This document shows positions 7,108-16,109 of a stretch of DNA of 64,000 bases, piece after piece. The stretch comes from Lachnospiraceae bacterium (GTDB lineage Bacteria > Bacillota > Clostridia > Lachnospirales > Lachnospiraceae). The position numbers were made by a program, and so were the translations under genes. The notes under the pieces are model-generated. The model had not been told where the DNA came from and ran no database searches. It saw nothing but the letters and a program-made list of their open reading frames with translations. How positions within the stretch are numbered: position 1 is the stretch's first letter; each line of letters opens with the position of its first letter. The stretch lies in contig CABJAM010000009.1 of assembly GCA_902363555.1 (NCBI GenBank), positions 1 through 64,000 of the forward strand. Reading direction: 5' to 3'.

Positions 7108-9036
7108 ATGGGATTTGTAAAATATTCGGACAGAGGCTATCTGACGGATAAAAACGGAAAAGAATTTTATCCTGTAGGGATCAACTATGTTGCGAAATAT
7201 GCATGCACGAATTTCTGGACAGAGTTCAGAGAAGAAGAAATTCATAATGATATTGTCAAAATAGCCGAATTGGGATTAAATGCTATAAGAATTCCAATGT
7301 TCTGGGGATATATGGAACCTGAGTTAGGTGAATATAATGAAGAGATATTTGGGAAATTTGACCGTCTCCTAAAGTGGTGCCAGGAATTAGATATTTATAT
7401 TATGCCATGGTTTTTAGTGGGAACAGCAACAAAAGATTACGATGTGCCATACAGAAAAGGGAGAAGCTTTTTTTGTGCTTCAATGGTAAGTGCGGCGGCC
7501 AATCATATCAATCATTTTATTGAGAGATATATTTCATGTGAAAATATTTTGTGCTGGGACATATGCGATGAGCCGGAGTTTTACTGCAGACAGCAGGGTG
7601 CCGATCAGTGGCCCTATGACAGAGATGCAGTCCGCTTTTGGGTTGATACAATTTACAGAACAATTAAGCGTACGGATGCGAATCATCTCGTAACATTGGG
7701 ATTTGGCCATATTGCGACTGAAAATTTTGGAATGCATATCAGAGATATGGCAGATATACTTGATACTATGGTGGTGACCGCTTACCCTAACGGATTGAGA
7801 GAAGAAAGCTGTACTGCGCTGAGAAGTAATTATTTTATGCAGTACCATGTGCGGTTTAATGATCTGGGGAAAAATGTATTTACGTGTGAAGCTCCGGGGT
7901 ACAGCAATGTCATATTTTCTAAAAGGGCTGTGGGAGATTATTTTAAGGTAAGCCTTTATTCTAACTTAGTTAACAAAAGTAAAGGTGTACTTCCATGGGT
8001 ATTTAATGATTTTGAAAAATCACTGTGGAGCCAGGTTCCGTTAAACGAAAGCACTTTTGAACCGTTTTTCGGCATTGTCGAAAATAATGGCGATCTAAAA
8101 CCTTCGGGCCGGGAACTGAAAGCGTTCGCCAAATGGAGCAAAGACAAAAATATCACCGATTATTTTACTGCCGATGCGCAGACTGCAATTTATGTGCCGC
8201 GAAATTATTATGGATCTATAGAGAATGCTTTTCCGGATCTGTATCATACGTTTATATATTTAAAAGGCTGCCAGCTGGATTTGGATTTTGTGTGGGAGGA
8301 TCAGGATTTATCGAAATATCGTTTGATCGTAATTTCCAGCAGCGCAGGCATGACTTCAGGAAACTGGGAGGTATTGAAAGCCTATGTAGAAAATGGCGGC
8401 AATATTGTTTGGATATTTGACGAACGGACAGGCTTATCTGCATACACAAATGAACTTTTTGGAATAGAAACCCAGGCTGTTGAGGGCGACTTTGGATATG
8501 ATACATATTTATGCTGCAAGAATTTTGGCTCTTTTGCCGATGGCGCTTCCGGAAAGCTTCTAGGCGCTGAGCGGAGAAGTTATTTGAAGGTGGAAGCAGG
8601 TGCGGCAGACGTTATTTTGAAAAATGTTCACAATAGCAGCCCTCTTTTGACCCAACACCATCTTGGAAGCGGAAATGCATGGCTTGTGACGCAATCTTTA
8701 CAGAGAGACTTATTCAATATGGAAACTGAAATTTATATGAGAAATCCCCTGTATCATATGTTGGGTGATATATCACTGGAGGCAGGCATCACGAAACATG
8801 TTGTGTTTGACAACTGTGCTGTTGAATTAGGGGAACTGACACATATGGAGGACGGAAATAAAATAATTATTTTCATTAATCATGACCAAAAACCGCAAAA
8901 AGTAAGTGTTGATTTCACCGGTCTTGTCACAATGGGATACGATATACAGCCGGAGATGTATATAGAACTGGAAGCGTCAGGTGTCTATGTGATGGAGGTG
9001 AAAACGAGAGATGCAAAAGGTCTTTGTGGGGTTTGA
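7108..9036 (+). CDS. Intracellular clan GH-A glycoside hydrolase with C-terminal amidotransferase-like domain
   Basis: A 642-residue protein without signal peptide. Residues 1-370 look like a (beta/alpha)8 clan GH-A barrel of the GH5/GH42 type: RIPMFWGYMEPELGEYN, then CWDICDEPEF with E155 as likely acid/base, and VFTCEAPGYS with E261 as likely nucleophile. Residues about 385-520 resemble the flavodoxin-like beta-galactosidase trimerisation domain (LIVISSSAGM, GGNIVWIFDE). The family member cannot be fixed; beta-galactosidase-, beta-glucosidase- or mannosidase-like activity is possible. The canonical Asn before the acid/base Glu is Asp here. The ATG at 7108 follows AGGGGAG. The 3' end overlaps the kinase gene by 26 bases, which suggests coupled translation. 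Confidence 0.75.
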   Translation: MGFVKYSDRGYLTDKNGKEFYPVGINYVAKYACTNFWTEFREEEIHNDIVKIAELGLNAIRIPMFWGYMEPELGEYNEEIFGKFDRLLKWCQELDIYIMPWFLVGTATKDYDVPYRKGRSFFCASMVSAAANHINHFIERYISCENILCWDICDEPEFYCRQQGADQWPYDRDAVRFWVDTIYRTIKRTDANHLVTLGFGHIATENFGMHIRDMADILDTMVVTAYPNGLREESCTALRSNYFMQYHVRFNDLGKNVFTCEAPGYSNVIFSKRAVGDYFKVSLYSNLVNKSKGVLPWVFNDFEKSLWSQVPLNESTFEPFFGIVENNGDLKPSGRELKAFAKWSKDKNITDYFTADAQTAIYVPRNYYGSIENAFPDLYHTFIYLKGCQLDLDFVWEDQDLSKYRLIVISSSAGMTSGNWEVLKAYVENGGNIVWIFDERTGLSAYTNELFGIETQAVEGDFGYDTYLCCKNFGSFADGASGKLLGAERRSYLKVEAGAADVILKNVHNSSPLLTQHHLGSGNAWLVTQSLQRDLFNMETEIYMRNPLYHMLGDISLEAGITKHVVFDNCAVELGELTHMEDGNKIIIFINHDQKPQKVSVDFTGLVTMGYDIQPEMYIELEASGVYVMEVKTRDAKGLCGV

Positions 9037-10021
9037 CGGCTTTATTGATCTTATGGTTAGACCTGTAAAATGCAGATACAGCGATGGGCGTGCTGAGTAT
9101 TTTACCACAATAGAGGAATTTTCACATTATATTTCAATGGCTGCCGGTAAAAGCGCAGATATTGAACTGGAAGAGAAATTTCGGAAATTTGGCGGTAACG
9201 GACCGATTATAGCAAATGCATTGGCGGACTTTAATTTAGACGTGATGTGCATGGGTGCATTTGATCTGTCTGAAGCTTCGGCCTACGAAGGATTCTCGGA
9301 CAGAGTCACAAAAATCAATTTGGGAAAACCTGCGCTGTGTACTGCCTATGAATTTCAGGACGGCAAATTAATGTTTTCCGACCTGACACCCATGCACAAT
9401 ATTAACTGGAAACTCATTTCAAAAAAAGTGAATATGGGTCAGCTAAAGTCCTATTTGTCTTTGGCCTCTCTGGTTGTCATGGCGGATTGGAGCAATGGAC
9501 TTTTTATGACTGAGGTATGGCGTGAGACATTATCAATGCTGACCGGCACCCATGATAGTCATAAACCAATGGTTTTTGTGGATTTCGCTGATCCTTTTAA
9601 GCGGACTGACACGGATATAAATTCAGTTCTGCAATTATTAAGGGAAAAAGCAGAGTGCCTCAATATTCATGTTGGCATGAATTTGAATGAGGCCATACAT
9701 ATTTGCAGAATATTGGATATTCCATTTGATGATGTTTTAAGGGCGTGCATTGAAATTGCAGGTAAACTTGGTGTGACGGCAGTTGTACATACATTGGATC
9801 AGGCATATGCTGCGGACAGGAATGAACTGCAGATAAGCCACGGAGCATTTATAGAAGTGCCGGTGGTTTCAACCGGCGGCGGGGATCATTTTAATGCCGG
9901 TTACTGCTGTGCATTAATTGAAGGAAGGACATTGAAAGAAGCAATTCAATGGGGGAACCGATCTGCAAATTATTATGTTTCGACGGGTAAAAATATAAGT
10001 TTTGCGGATTTGATCAAGTAA
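9011..10021 (+). CDS. PfkB-family carbohydrate kinase
   Basis: A 336-residue kinase of the ribokinase/PfkB fold. The C-terminal signature reads STGGGDHFNAGYC (287-299), with D292 as catalytic base, and FGGNGPIIANALADF near residue 60 matches the substrate-binding N-terminal motif. It would phosphorylate a sugar or sugar derivative imported by the adjacent ABC transporter, giving the substrate of the SIS protein, as FrlD and FrlB do for fructosamines. The first residue of the signature is Ser rather than the usual Asp. The start overlaps the glycosidase gene, with GGAGGTG about 12 bases upstream. Confidence 0.82.
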   Translation: MQKVFVGFDGFIDLMVRPVKCRYSDGRAEYFTTIEEFSHYISMAAGKSADIELEEKFRKFGGNGPIIANALADFNLDVMCMGAFDLSEASAYEGFSDRVTKINLGKPALCTAYEFQDGKLMFSDLTPMHNINWKLISKKVNMGQLKSYLSLASLVVMADWSNGLFMTEVWRETLSMLTGTHDSHKPMVFVDFADPFKRTDTDINSVLQLLREKAECLNIHVGMNLNEAIHICRILDIPFDDVLRACIEIAGKLGVTAVVHTLDQAYAADRNELQISHGAFIEVPVVSTGGGDHFNAGYCCALIEGRTLKEAIQWGNRSANYYVSTGKNISFADLIK

Positions 10022-10053
10022 TTAAATTTTATATATTAAGAGGAGGATATGTA

Positions 10054-11388
10054 ATGAAACTTAGAAAAAGAATCATGGGGTTAACAATGGCAATGTGTTT
10101 GGCTTTAAGTACAGTGGGCTGCGGCAGTAGTGCTTCGCAGGGAGAAAGCGGACAATCATCAGCACCAAGTTCAGAAAAAGTTACGATAAAATTACTGACA
10201 CAGTATGTAAAAGGTTCAGACGAAACCGGTGTAAAAGCTTTTGGCAATGCACTGCAGAGATTTACAGATTCCCATCCAAATGTTGATTTAGTCGTTGAGT
10301 CTATTGACCCATCCAATTATCCTGTAAAGGCAAAGACACTGGCTTTGGGTGATCAGCTTCCGGATGTATTTGAAGTAGAAGCATCAGCATTATCGCTGTT
10401 TGTTAATACAGGCAAAGTTGCCGAGCTGGATGATTTTATAAACAACAGTGATTATTATAAAAATAAAGGCGTGGAGAATGCTTATGGAGAGCTGACTCTG
10501 GATGGGAAAATTTACGGTATTCCAAAACAGATGTGCCCAAATTCACTTGTTTTTTATAATAAAGCAATGCTTAAGGACTGCGGATTTGATTCCTTCCCAA
10601 CAGAATGGCCTCAATTTATCGAGCTGATCAATAAGCTGAATGAAAAAAACATTACACCGATTGCATTGGGAAATAAAGAAAAATGGGTGGCTGTTTCATG
10701 TATTTTCAGTACATTGGCTGACCGTTTCACAGGCACACAGTGGCTGTATGATGTAAAAGCTGGAAAGGCAAAATTTACAGATCCGGAATTTATAAAAGCA
10801 CTTGAGGCAGTGGTTGAATTAAAGGAAATCAATGCATTTAATGCAGATATGAACAGTTTGGGCAGTGAAGAACAAAGAGCACTTTTTAATAACGGAAAAG
10901 CAGCTATGTTCTGTGAAGGCAGCTGGGCGGTCAGCACGCTGGAAAATGCCGTAGACAGTGTCAAGGACAATATTGGTATCGCCATTCTCCCAGGTGTTGA
11001 CGGCGGGAAAGGTGTTAAAAACGGAACCGCAGGCGGCACAGGATTTGGATTCTCTATGAGAAATGATTTGTCCGAAGAACAGAAAATAGCGGCACAGGAT
11101 CTGATTTCTGAACTGACAGGCGAGCAATATTTCAAAGAACTGATTGAAGACGGCGGAGATGCAGCATTTGTGGTTGAAAACTATGACACAGCAAATTTAA
11201 GTCAGTCAGCTTTAGCTAAAAATGAATTGATGAAAGATATATCGTTTGTTCCGACTTATGATGTACAGCTTCCTCCTGAAGTTTATTCGATCGTTTATGA
11301 TAAAATACAGGAACTTTTGGTTGGAACGTCCACACCTGAGGAATGTGCAGAAGCATTTCAGGCGGCAATGGATGAAGTAGAGGAATAG
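10054..11388 (+). CDS. Sugar ABC transporter substrate-binding lipoprotein (SBP_bac_1)
   Basis: A 444-residue lipoprotein. The signal peptide ends in the lipobox STVGC and is followed by a Ser/Gly-rich linker. The mature part has the family 1 extracellular solute-binding pattern (LPDVFEVEAS, YGIPKQMCPNSLVFYNKAML, GKAAMFCEGSWAV). It would capture a sugar or glycoside outside the membrane for the two permeases that follow. No ATPase gene is present, as is usual for such operons in Clostridia that share an MsmK-like ATPase. The start follows GAGGA. An intercistronic hairpin separates it from the permease genes. Confidence 0.9.
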   Translation: MKLRKRIMGLTMAMCLALSTVGCGSSASQGESGQSSAPSSEKVTIKLLTQYVKGSDETGVKAFGNALQRFTDSHPNVDLVVESIDPSNYPVKAKTLALGDQLPDVFEVEASALSLFVNTGKVAELDDFINNSDYYKNKGVENAYGELTLDGKIYGIPKQMCPNSLVFYNKAMLKDCGFDSFPTEWPQFIELINKLNEKNITPIALGNKEKWVAVSCIFSTLADRFTGTQWLYDVKAGKAKFTDPEFIKALEAVVELKEINAFNADMNSLGSEEQRALFNNGKAAMFCEGSWAVSTLENAVDSVKDNIGIAILPGVDGGKGVKNGTAGGTGFGFSMRNDLSEEQKIAAQDLISELTGEQYFKELIEDGGDAAFVVENYDTANLSQSALAKNELMKDISFVPTYDVQLPPEVYSIVYDKIQELLVGTSTPEECAEAFQAAMDEVEE

Positions 11389-11395
11389 TCTATCA

Positions 11396-11428
11396 GGCAG
11401 CTATTCACGATACCTATGGATAGCTGCC
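11396..11428 (+). promoter_or_regulatory. Intercistronic stem-loop after the binding-protein gene
   Basis: GGCAGCTAT (11396-11404) pairs with ATAGCTGCC (11420-11428), with no T-run. Such hairpins commonly stabilise the upstream mRNA so that the binding protein is made in excess over the permeases. Confidence 0.6.
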
Positions 11429-11448
11429 ATAACCGGAGGGGCAAAGAT

Positions 11449-12336
11449 ATGAAAAACAAAATTTTAATGCCGAAGAAGAAATCATTGTATTTGCTTATGC
11501 TGCCTGGGATGCTGCTCCATTGTCTGATTTATCTGATACCGATTGTTCTGGCTGTGTATTTCAGTGCAGTGAAATGGAAGGGCAGTATTCCGGTAAAATT
11601 TATCGGTATTCAAAACTACATTAAAGTATGTAAAGATGAAAATTTCTGGCTTGCACTAAAAAACAATTTATTTATTATCGTTCTCTGTATTATTTTTCAA
11701 ATTGGAATTGGGTTTTTATTTTCTGTTTTTATCAGAAGTAAATATGTAAAATGTAGAAATGTCCACCGTTTTGCAATTTTTACGCCAGTCGTACTGGCGC
11801 CGATTGTTGTAGGTCTTGTTTGGTCGGTCATTTACCGGATGGATGGACTGCTTGATACCGTTTTACGCTCACTTGGGCTTGGAAATGCGGTATCTCTATG
11901 GCTGGATGATCCTAAAATTGTAATGGTTTTTGCCACCATTCCCATCATTTGGCAGAGTATTGGTTACTATGCAGTTATTTTTATGGCAGGCTTGAGTTCT
12001 ATATCCGAAGAGTGTTATGAATCTGCGCAGCTGGATGGAGCCAATGGATTCCAGAGAATGGTTTATATCACTCTGCCTCTGATGAAAACAATTATTTCAA
12101 CGTGCATTATATTATCAATTGCAGGCAACATGAAGATTTTTGATCATCTGTTTGTGCTGACAAAAGGCGGACCGGGTCGTGCCTCGACTGTTTTGGCGAT
12201 GTACGCTTATGATATTATGTTTAAGCAAAATAATATAGGTTACGGCAGCGCTGTTTCTATTGCGATCTTGATATTTGGACTCGTATTTGTCTGTATATTC
12301 AAATTATTGTTCAGAGGCGGTGACAGCGATGAGTAA
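11449..12336 (+). CDS. Sugar ABC transporter permease (MalF/UgpA type)
   Basis: A 295-residue membrane protein with six predicted helices. The cytoplasmic EAA loop reads ESAQLDGANGFQRMVYITLPLM near residues 195-216, which docks to the ATPase. It is one half of the translocation pore. The ATG at 11449 is chosen because GGAGGGG lies about eight bases upstream. The coding region overlaps the next permease by eight bases, so the pair is translationally coupled. Confidence 0.92.
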   Translation: MKNKILMPKKKSLYLLMLPGMLLHCLIYLIPIVLAVYFSAVKWKGSIPVKFIGIQNYIKVCKDENFWLALKNNLFIIVLCIIFQIGIGFLFSVFIRSKYVKCRNVHRFAIFTPVVLAPIVVGLVWSVIYRMDGLLDTVLRSLGLGNAVSLWLDDPKIVMVFATIPIIWQSIGYYAVIFMAGLSSISEECYESAQLDGANGFQRMVYITLPLMKTIISTCIILSIAGNMKIFDHLFVLTKGGPGRASTVLAMYAYDIMFKQNNIGYGSAVSIAILIFGLVFVCIFKLLFRGGDSDE

Positions 12337-13162
12337 AATAACTAAAAATTTTGGACATTTCATTGGCAATGGACTTTTAATACTTTTTTCTTTTATAAAT
12401 TGTTTTCCGATCCTATGGATGTTTTATACAGCTTTAAAAACAGAGAAAGAATACAGTATCAGTTCGGTTACTTTGCCCGGAACATTGAATTTAAAAAACT
12501 TTTTTGAGGCAATGGATGCCGGTGCTTTGCTGGGCGGAATTGCTAACAGTTTCTTTTTAAGTACAGTTTCCGTTGCAGGAATTTTACTTATTTCTTTTGT
12601 AACCGGTTACCTGCTGTCCAGATTTTCTTTTAAAGGCAGAAATGTGATCTATACATTTTTTTTAGGGGGAATGCTCATACCGGTACATGCGTTGCTTGTG
12701 CCAGTCTTTATGGAGTTCAAACAGCTGGGCTTTTTAAATCACAGATATACGTTGTTGCTCCCATACATTGTGTTCGGTCTTGCAACATCCATATTTTTAA
12801 TTGAAAATTTTGTTAGGAAAATCCCGCTGGAAATTGAAGAAGCAGCAATGATTGATGGCTGTTCTTTTGCAAACAGGCTTGGGCGTATCGTGTTTCCAAT
12901 GTGCCGTCCGGTTGTGGCAACAGTGGTGGTCATGTCCTTCCTTGATTGTTGGAATGAATTTTCCTTCGGTCTTATTCTGGTAAGCGATGAGTCATTAAAG
13001 ACGCTGCAGGTTCGTCTGGCAGCATTTGCCGGACTCAAAGTTATCAATTATCCGAGACTCATGGCTGCACTCGTAATTGCGACAATCCCTGTCCTTTTGG
13101 TCTATATATTGCTTCATAATAAAATTATCGACGGTATGACCGCCGGAGCTGTAAAAGGTTGA
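12329..13162 (+). CDS. Sugar ABC transporter permease (MalG/UgpE type)
   Basis: A 277-residue membrane protein with six predicted helices and the EAA-loop motif EEAAMIDGCSFANRLGRIVFPM. It ends in the characteristic GMTAGAVKG of the MalG-type subunits. The start ATG at 12329 overlaps the end of the first permease gene. Last gene of the operon, followed by a terminator at 13177. Confidence 0.92.
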   Translation: MSKITKNFGHFIGNGLLILFSFINCFPILWMFYTALKTEKEYSISSVTLPGTLNLKNFFEAMDAGALLGGIANSFFLSTVSVAGILLISFVTGYLLSRFSFKGRNVIYTFFLGGMLIPVHALLVPVFMEFKQLGFLNHRYTLLLPYIVFGLATSIFLIENFVRKIPLEIEEAAMIDGCSFANRLGRIVFPMCRPVVATVVVMSFLDCWNEFSFGLILVSDESLKTLQVRLAAFAGLKVINYPRLMAALVIATIPVLLVYILLHNKIIDGMTAGAVKG

Positions 13163-13176
13163 TACAGCTGCAGGTT

Positions 13177-13211
13177 AAAACTGGTATTGTTTAAACCAGT
13201 ACCAGTTTTTT
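13177..13211 (+). terminator. Terminator of the RpiR-SIS-MttB operon
   Basis: AAAACTGGTA (13177-13186) pairs with TACCAGTTTT (13200-13209), ending in a T-run. It closes the operon that begins at the promoter near 3718. Confidence 0.85.
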
Positions 13212-13572
13212 ATGGTGTGCAGGGGTTGTACAACAGGCACCTTGATTTTACATTCTATAAAATTCCCTATGGTCACCATGTTAAATCAGCGCCTATATAT
13301 TATAGTATACCTACGTTATAAAACCATGTATGTTGTCTGGGCTGCGGCCTGTTGTCGTGTCTGCATCGGTGAGACTGTGGAATGGCAGAAAATACTGCTG
13401 CTCCATAGCGTTCAGTGGCTTATGTGCCTGGAGCTTGGAGCTGCCTGTTTCGGTATTTCCGAATTTTTGCGGAAAAATGTGTGTGTGGGTATCGGTATTG
13501 CTATTATTTTATGATGGATTATATAAATCGGTTAAAGATTATTGAATAAGATAATGTGTTGGGGGATAGATT
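13212..13572 (+). other. Intergenic leader, no gene recognised
   Basis: About 360 bases before the PucR-type gene. Open frames here (for example 13212-13514) lack ribosome binding sites and resemble no family I know. I see no clear promoter or repeat. A ribosome binding site GGGGGA for the next gene lies at the right end. Confidence 0.5.
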
Positions 13573-15120
13573 ATGGAGTTGACATTGGACATTTTGATGT
13601 ATTTTATTTGTGATCTGAATCCGGGTATTGTCTGTGGTTCACATACGAAGGGGTTGTTTGTGGGGGTTAAACAGTTCTTTACCGGGATGGAGCCGGGGCA
13701 GGAAAAATACCTTTATGTTGCCAGTCTGCAAGAGCTTTGGTGCAGCCGCGATACGCTTTCTGCGGATATGACCGTCCTTGCAATGCGGGATATGGCGCTG
13801 TCGGACGAGGAACTGGGCGCATTTCTATGTGTGCTGATTTTAGTGGACCGGTGTCCTGGGGTTCCTTATCTGGTCAATCGGATGATCGATATTTTCGGAC
13901 GTATGGCAAATTGGGATAAAACCATGCATATTTCGGCGCTGGAGGGAAAAGCTGTTCAGGAATTGCTGGATTCCAGCGAAGTACTTTTGGAGTATCCGGT
14001 AATCATCTTTGATGCGACATTTGATGTGCTGGCCTTTTCCAGGCATACGGCTACCGAGGACCGGAACTTTAATCAGACGGTGCAGGCAGGGTATACCAAT
14101 GCCAATGTTATGGCAGAGCTGCGAAAGAAAAATATTTTCAACCGTCTAAAAAAAGGAGAGCTGCTCATTGCGCCGGCGGCAGAAAGCGAGGATGAGACGA
14201 ATATTTATCTGAGCTTTTACAGTGATCAGATTCTGCTTGGGTACGCCTGTGTATTTCACGGGAAGACCCGACCGGAAAACGGCTATCTGGATATTATCCG
14301 GCTGTTTACAGAAAATATCAGCTTTTGTCTGAAGCGGGATTATGAAAATTCCCGCTATGGCCATATGATGTATGAAACATTTTTGCTTAATCTTATGAAT
14401 CCGTCGGGAATTTCAGACCGGCAGGTGGCCGAGCAGATTAAAAATATTGAAGGCCTTTTTCTAAACGGGCGATTTGTTCTTGGCGTACTTGAGTTTTACG
14501 GGGATGAAAAGATTCCAATCCAGTTTTTAACCCGGCAGTTGGACCGGGAAATGTGGAATGTAAGGCCTTTTATTTATGAAGAACAGATATGTCTGCTGAA
14601 AATTCTTGCGCCGGATGCTCCGAATGATGATTTTATCCGTCCGTGGGAGCAGGAAAATATAGACCGGCTTTTGGACCCGTATAATTTTTCTATGGGTGTG
14701 AGTAATGTGTTTTATGAGCTTACAGATGTCAACTATGCATTTTTGCAGGCAAAGGCCGCACAGAAATTTAAAAGGACAGAAAGCCGATACTGTCTTTATG
14801 GGGATGTGTATTATGAGCATATGTTTTCGGCCATGGAAAAGGAAATGCCGGTCAAGTATTTGCAGCCGGAGTTTTATGTGCAAATGAGAAGCTACGACGC
14901 GGAGAATGGAACCGGATACTGCCGGATGATACGCACATACCTGGAATGCGACTGCAATGCTACAAAAGCGGCGGAAAAGCTGTTTGTTCACAGAAATACG
15001 GTCCGGAATATGATACAGTTTGTGGAGGAACGGTGGAAGATACAAATTTTAGATTCCGAGATAAAGAAGAAGTTTATACTTGCAGGATTGGTGGAGGAAT
15101 ATTTGAGCAGGAAACACTGA
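13573..15120 (+). CDS. PucR/CdaR-family transcriptional regulator
   Basis: A 515-residue cytoplasmic regulator. The C-terminal about 60 residues form the PucR HTH_30 domain (YLECDCNATKAAEKLFVHRNTVRNMI). The middle part, residues about 270-400, looks like the GGDEF-like or CdaR linker domain, and the N-terminal region is an unassigned sensor part. PucR-type proteins usually activate catabolic genes in response to the substrate. It directly precedes the phloretin-hydrolase gene cluster in the same direction but has its own terminator, so it probably regulates that cluster. The start follows GGGGGAT. Confidence 0.82.
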   Translation: MELTLDILMYFICDLNPGIVCGSHTKGLFVGVKQFFTGMEPGQEKYLYVASLQELWCSRDTLSADMTVLAMRDMALSDEELGAFLCVLILVDRCPGVPYLVNRMIDIFGRMANWDKTMHISALEGKAVQELLDSSEVLLEYPVIIFDATFDVLAFSRHTATEDRNFNQTVQAGYTNANVMAELRKKNIFNRLKKGELLIAPAAESEDETNIYLSFYSDQILLGYACVFHGKTRPENGYLDIIRLFTENISFCLKRDYENSRYGHMMYETFLLNLMNPSGISDRQVAEQIKNIEGLFLNGRFVLGVLEFYGDEKIPIQFLTRQLDREMWNVRPFIYEEQICLLKILAPDAPNDDFIRPWEQENIDRLLDPYNFSMGVSNVFYELTDVNYAFLQAKAAQKFKRTESRYCLYGDVYYEHMFSAMEKEMPVKYLQPEFYVQMRSYDAENGTGYCRMIRTYLECDCNATKAAEKLFVHRNTVRNMIQFVEERWKIQILDSEIKKKFILAGLVEEYLSRKH

Positions 15121-15175
15121 CATAAGCTTGATGTTACAAATATATATTAAAAGTTCTTGTGCACAGTGCACATTT

Positions 15176-15209
15176 AGCGCCCGGAAATTTATAATTTCCG
15201 GGCGCTTTT
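15176..15209 (+). terminator. Terminator of the PucR-type gene
   Basis: AGCGCCCGGAAATT (15176-15189) pairs perfectly with AATTTCCGGGCGCT (15193-15206) over a three-base loop, followed by T's. A small palindrome GTGCACAGTGCAC lies just upstream at 15160-15172. Confidence 0.9.
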
Positions 15210-15287
15210 GTCGGCGAAATCTGCTGGGAATTTTGATAATATTTTTTTAACAAAGGCAACCTGAGAAACATGTAAAGGAGAGGAATT

Positions 15288-16094
15288 ATGGCAAAAGTAC
15301 CAGTGTCGGCGGATGCCAAAAAAAAGAGTTACTACAAATATTACGAGATGGATATTGATGGACTGACAGAGGAACAAATGCGGTTTGTGGCGTCCTGTAA
15401 AGGAACGCAGGAGGAGGCCTTATCGATCCATGACAGAAGGAAGCTGCAGGAGCCGGGGCTCTATCCGGAAAAATCCGGGTATTTCCCGCTAAAAGAGGGC
15501 GGTCTTCTGGTCGCAGGAAACATTCCCATGCCAAACGTGACGGCAGAAATGCTGCAATGGTGGTTTGCATGGCACGGTCTGGACCCGCTCAGATATGCAA
15601 TCTGGGATCCGGAGGATCATTTTGATGTCAAGCTGGATGCGGAGGGCAGGCGACGTGCTCTGGACCCGGAGGTGCCCATGGATCAGAAAACCTGGGGCGC
15701 TACACATACGGTCCAGGAATCTATTGGCGGTCCGGCCGACGAGATTGTGATCATGTTTACCGAGCCTGCGAAACTGGGATTTGATAATGCAAATATTGGA
15801 ACCGAAGGCTGTGAATTTATGGTCGCTGCAAACGCGCTGATGGGAGCGATGAAGGTTCCGGTTGTGATGGTTGAGGCGGCTGGAAAGGTTGACGGAGTTA
15901 TGACCTTTAAGGCAAGATTCTGGGTAGGCTACCATATCATTGACGGAGAGGCGAAATATATGCTTCCCCCGGAGGTCAAGCTGCCGGATGAGATCGCAAT
16001 GGGGCTGATCGGCCATAATATTAAAGAGTTTACCCATTTGGGAAAAATCCTTCCGCAGGTTTACGCTGAGGAAAGTAACAAACCGATGATATAA
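15288..16094 (+). CDS. Phloretin hydrolase / PhlG-type C-C hydrolase (DAPG hydrolase family)
   Basis: A 268-residue cytoplasmic zinc hydrolase family member (PF18089-like). The family includes PhlG of pseudomonads, which cleaves 2,4-diacetylphloroglucinol, and phloretin hydrolase of Eubacterium ramulus, which splits phloretin into phloroglucinol and 3-(4-hydroxyphenyl)propionate. It carries WWFAWHGLDPLRYAIWDPED, with H96 as likely zinc ligand, VQES with E144, and the C-terminal HNIKE with H243 and E247; this H-E-H-E set matches the PhlG metal site. The start follows AAAGGAGAGG. It is followed 15 bases later by a flavoprotein and then a ferredoxin, forming a three-gene operon. A flavonoid-degradation role is inferred from the family; the exact acylphenol substrate is open. 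Confidence 0.85.
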   Translation: MAKVPVSADAKKKSYYKYYEMDIDGLTEEQMRFVASCKGTQEEALSIHDRRKLQEPGLYPEKSGYFPLKEGGLLVAGNIPMPNVTAEMLQWWFAWHGLDPLRYAIWDPEDHFDVKLDAEGRRRALDPEVPMDQKTWGATHTVQESIGGPADEIVIMFTEPAKLGFDNANIGTEGCEFMVAANALMGAMKVPVVMVEAAGKVDGVMTFKARFWVGYHIIDGEAKYMLPPEVKLPDEIAMGLIGHNIKEFTHLGKILPQVYAEESNKPMI

Positions 16095-16109
16095 GAGGAG
16101 GTCAATTTT

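Noticed and set aside
13212..13545. Two overlapping open frames of 71-100 codons before the PucR-type gene
   Set aside because: No ribosome binding site, no recognisable domain and unusual residue composition; treated as intergenic leader.
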